64,000 nucleotides of DNA from Salinicola corii. GTDB taxonomy: Bacteria > Pseudomonadota > Gammaproteobacteria > Pseudomonadales > Halomonadaceae. Where the stretch lies: the NCBI RefSeq assembly GCF_008298015.1, contig NZ_VTPX01000004.1, forward strand, positions 1 through 64,000, in the 5' to 3' direction. This document shows positions 63,983 to 64,000 of this stretch, in pieces (positions within the stretch are counted from its first letter, which is position 1; each line of letters starts with the position of its first letter). Made by a program: the position numbers and the translations under genes. The notes beneath the pieces are model-generated. The model did no database searches. It saw nothing but the letters and a program-made list of their open reading frames with translations, and was not told where the DNA came from.

Positions 63983-64000
63983 CGCCGCCGGACGATGTAC

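Overview
The window reads as chromosomal DNA of a moderately halophilic gammaproteobacterium of the Halomonadaceae (Salinicola / Chromohalobacter / Halomonas type). The reasons are the high G+C, the many acidic and transport-related proteins, and a sulfolactate-degradation gene set in the composition described for Chromohalobacter salexigens. No rRNA, tRNA or CRISPR array was seen. Almost everything is accessory catabolism, uptake, secretion and competition.

Layout, left to right. (1) 1-1403: the 5' part of a low-G+C gene for an unrecognised protein with three internal repeats, cut by the window edge. (2) 1884-7579: a LacI-type regulator followed on the same strand by a complete ABC importer (binding protein, two permeases, ATPase) and a GpdQ-like phosphodiesterase; a dispersed palindromic repeat sits between the two permease genes. 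(3) 7716-17764: a 1608-residue ExeM-like extracellular nuclease without an N-terminal signal, converging on a complete type I secretion operon (PrtD/HlyD/TolC type). (4) 17985-25415: the eight-gene sulfolactate locus suyR / suyAB / slcH-TctA-TctB / slcC / comC. (5) 25412-26079: decayed copies of slcC, comC and the end of an alkaline-phosphatase-superfamily gene, followed by an aldo/keto reductase and a LysR regulator. (6) 28225-37331: a six-gene operon with two kinds of transporter (tripartite tricarboxylate and sodium/solute symporter), a mandelate-racemase-like enolase-superfamily enzyme and a phosphatase-superfamily hydrolase, divergent from a LacI regulator, with palindromic operators between. 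(7) 37377-47972: an orphan type VI secretion island (vgrG, DUF4123 adaptor, VasX-like effector, two paralogous membrane putative immunity proteins, a vgrG remnant), with low-G+C cargo, flanked by a zinc-ribbon DUF746-like gene. (8) 48156-53458: two TonB-dependent siderophore receptors and a siderophore-binding protein with Fur-box-like sites. (9) 53913-60589: an RhlA/PhaG-like acyltransferase, a YihS-like aldose-ketose isomerase, a short-chain dehydrogenase, a three-PAS LuxR regulator and a VIT1/CCC1-family membrane protein; a second copy of the dispersed repeat and a strongly structured intergenic element lie here. (10) 61590-63982: a LamB-type porin and a MalM-like lipoprotein.

Functional logic. 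The sulfolactate locus is self-contained: the tripartite carrier imports both enantiomers, SlcC and ComC interconvert them through sulfopyruvate, and SuyAB cleaves (R)-sulfolactate to pyruvate and sulfite under SuyR control. The LacI/ABC/phosphodiesterase operon is consistent with uptake and cleavage of a phosphodiester. The type I exporter probably secretes the neighbouring nuclease. The vgrG island probably supplies a contact-delivered membrane toxin and its immunity. The iron block and the LamB/MalM pair are ordinary outer-membrane acquisition systems.
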